Part shown: in pieces, positions 6,525 through 7,390 of the stretch
How positions within the stretch are numbered: the stretch's first letter is position 1
How the letters are laid out: every line of letters begins with the position of its first letter
Source of the DNA: Aquificaceae bacterium
Lineage (GTDB): Bacteria; Aquificota; Aquificia; Aquificales; Aquificaceae
Assembly: GCA_026982025.1 (NCBI GenBank)
Contig: JALSHX010000282.1
Coordinates: 1 to 7,390, forward strand
Direction: 5' to 3'
DNA length: 7,390 bases
The notes under the pieces: model-generated
The model's database searches: none
Told to the model about the DNA's origin: nothing
Seen by the model: the letters and a program-made list of their open reading frames with translations, nothing else
Translations under genes and position numbers: made by a program

Positions 6525-7390
6525 ATGAAGGAAATCACAGAAGGTCTTGCAAAAATCAGAATCCCCGAAGAACGGGAAGTAGTTTCTGCCAGTATGCCCG
6601 TTTTTTACAACCCGAAAATGAGGGTCAACAGGGACCTTTCGGTTCTCGCTCTTCGCTATCTTTCCTCAAAGGCAAAGGGTCCTATAATGGTGGCTGATCC
6701 TATGGCGGCGAGCGGAGTGAGGAGTATAAGGTTTCTCCTTGAGACGGATTTTGAAGGTACCGTTTTTGCCAATGACATCAGTCCTCTTGCTGGGAGAATT
6801 ATGGAGGAAAACTTCAAGCTAAACGGGATTGATGTGAAGAGATACAGGATACACGAAAGGGATGCGATCTCTTTTTTGAGGGAAAGGAGGGGATTCGGTT
6901 TTGACTACATTGACCTTGACCCTTACGGCACTCCCGTGCCGTATATAGAATCGTGCGCTCTGAGTTTGAAGAGAGGGGGGTTTCTTGGCATTACCGCAAC
7001 GGATACGGCACCCCTTTCGGGTACATACCCCAACACCTGCAGGAGGAGATACGGTGCTCTGCCTCTCAGGAACGAGTTCAAGCATGAGGTGGGGGTGAGG
7101 ATCCTCATAAAGAAGGTGGTTGAGCTCTCAGCTCAGCACGATATTGCTATGAAGCCCGTTTTTTCCTTCTCACACCTTCATTACTTTAAAGTTTTCTTTA
7201 TCAAGGATAGAGGAGTGGCTAAGGTTGACGGGCTTCTTTCTCAGATCGGGTATTTATCTTACTGCTTTTCCTGTTCGTACCGCCGATGGGATGTAGATCC
7301 GCGTTCTTTGAGTCAGAAATGTTCCCAATGCGGGGGCAAACTCCCGCTGGCAGGACCCCTGTGGGTAGGTCCTCTATGGGACGGGGAGCT
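6525..7390 (+). CDS. trm1: tRNA (guanine-26,N2-N2) dimethyltransferase Trm1 (3' end beyond window)
   Basis: This S-adenosylmethionine-dependent enzyme methylates N2 of G26; the Aquifex aeolicus enzyme also acts on G27. The first 288 residues are present; about 100 are likely missing. The family hallmark VFYNPKMRVNRDLSV (26-40) is followed by SAM-binding motif I DPMAASGVRSIR (58-69), motif II NDISP (83-87) and the catalytic motif DYIDLDPYGTP (127-137, with D132). Next come TATDTAPLSGTYP (157-169) and RRYGALPLRNEFKHEVGVRILIKK (pattern at 174-197). Cysteines 247, 250, 266 and 269 form a CxxC...CxxC zinc-type site. The ATG at 6525 is the first possible start because TAA precedes it by one codon, and the N-terminus aligns with the Aquifex protein as I recall it. 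AGGA abuts the ATG, too close for a normal ribosome site. It follows tRNA-Leu by 7 bases and is probably cotranscribed. Confidence 0.96.
   Translation, partial: MKEITEGLAKIRIPEEREVVSASMPVFYNPKMRVNRDLSVLALRYLSSKAKGPIMVADPMAASGVRSIRFLLETDFEGTVFANDISPLAGRIMEENFKLNGIDVKRYRIHERDAISFLRERRGFGFDYIDLDPYGTPVPYIESCALSLKRGGFLGITATDTAPLSGTYPNTCRRRYGALPLRNEFKHEVGVRILIKKVVELSAQHDIAMKPVFSFSHLHYFKVFFIKDRGVAKVDGLLSQIGYLSYCFSCSYRRWDVDPRSLSQKCSQCGGKLPLAGPLWVGPLWDGE

Noticed and set aside
6819..7108. Two minus-strand frames opposite trm1
   Set aside because: The plus strand carries the conserved Trm1 motifs continuously, and these frames show no domain.
1..7390. CRISPR array, insertion sequence, toxin-antitoxin, phage or defence system
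   Set aside because: I saw no regularly spaced repeats, transposase or integrase motifs, or small paired genes. Almost every base is accounted for by the seven protein genes and one tRNA.

Overview
The window looks like chromosome from a thermophilic bacterium of the Aquificales (Aquificota). Rho and MnmE are bacterial proteins. The right end encodes a Trm1-type tRNA (guanine-26) dimethyltransferase, a family typical of Archaea and Eukarya whose best-known bacterial member is that of Aquifex aeolicus; the protein here closely resembles what I recall of that enzyme. Base composition is moderate, and arginine is mostly encoded by AGG/AGA, as in that lineage. The assignment rests on recognition, not on a search.

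Layout: the left 6.4 kb is transcribed leftwards (minus strand) and the right 1 kb rightwards. From the divergence point near 6413-6429, the minus strand carries a four-gene ABC sugar-uptake operon: lipoprotein binding protein (5207-6412), MalF-like permease (4359-5210), MalG-like permease (3542-4372) and MalK/UgpC-like ATPase (2505-3545). Every junction in this operon overlaps (4, 14 and 4 bases). A 55-base gap holding a possible promoter and an inverted repeat follows, then mnmE (1103-2449) and, 13 bases later, rho (1-1089, its 3' end outside the window). On the plus strand are tRNA-Leu(UAA) with an encoded CCA (6430-6517) and, only 7 bases later, trm1 (6525 to the window edge, truncated).

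The transporter would capture an alpha-glucoside (trehalose/maltose type) or related sugar outside the cell and import it using ATP. MnmE modifies the wobble uridine of tRNAs, and tRNA-Leu(UAA) is a known substrate class. Trm1 methylates guanines at the D-arm/anticodon-arm junction. Rho terminates transcription.

I see no CRISPR array, insertion sequence, phage gene or clearly new multi-gene system. The most unusual part is the compact divergent junction. Only 17 bases separate the transporter start codon from the tRNA 5' end, so each promoter must lie in or against the opposing gene. The binding-protein mRNA appears leaderless, and trm1 appears to be expressed from a tRNA-mRNA cotranscript.
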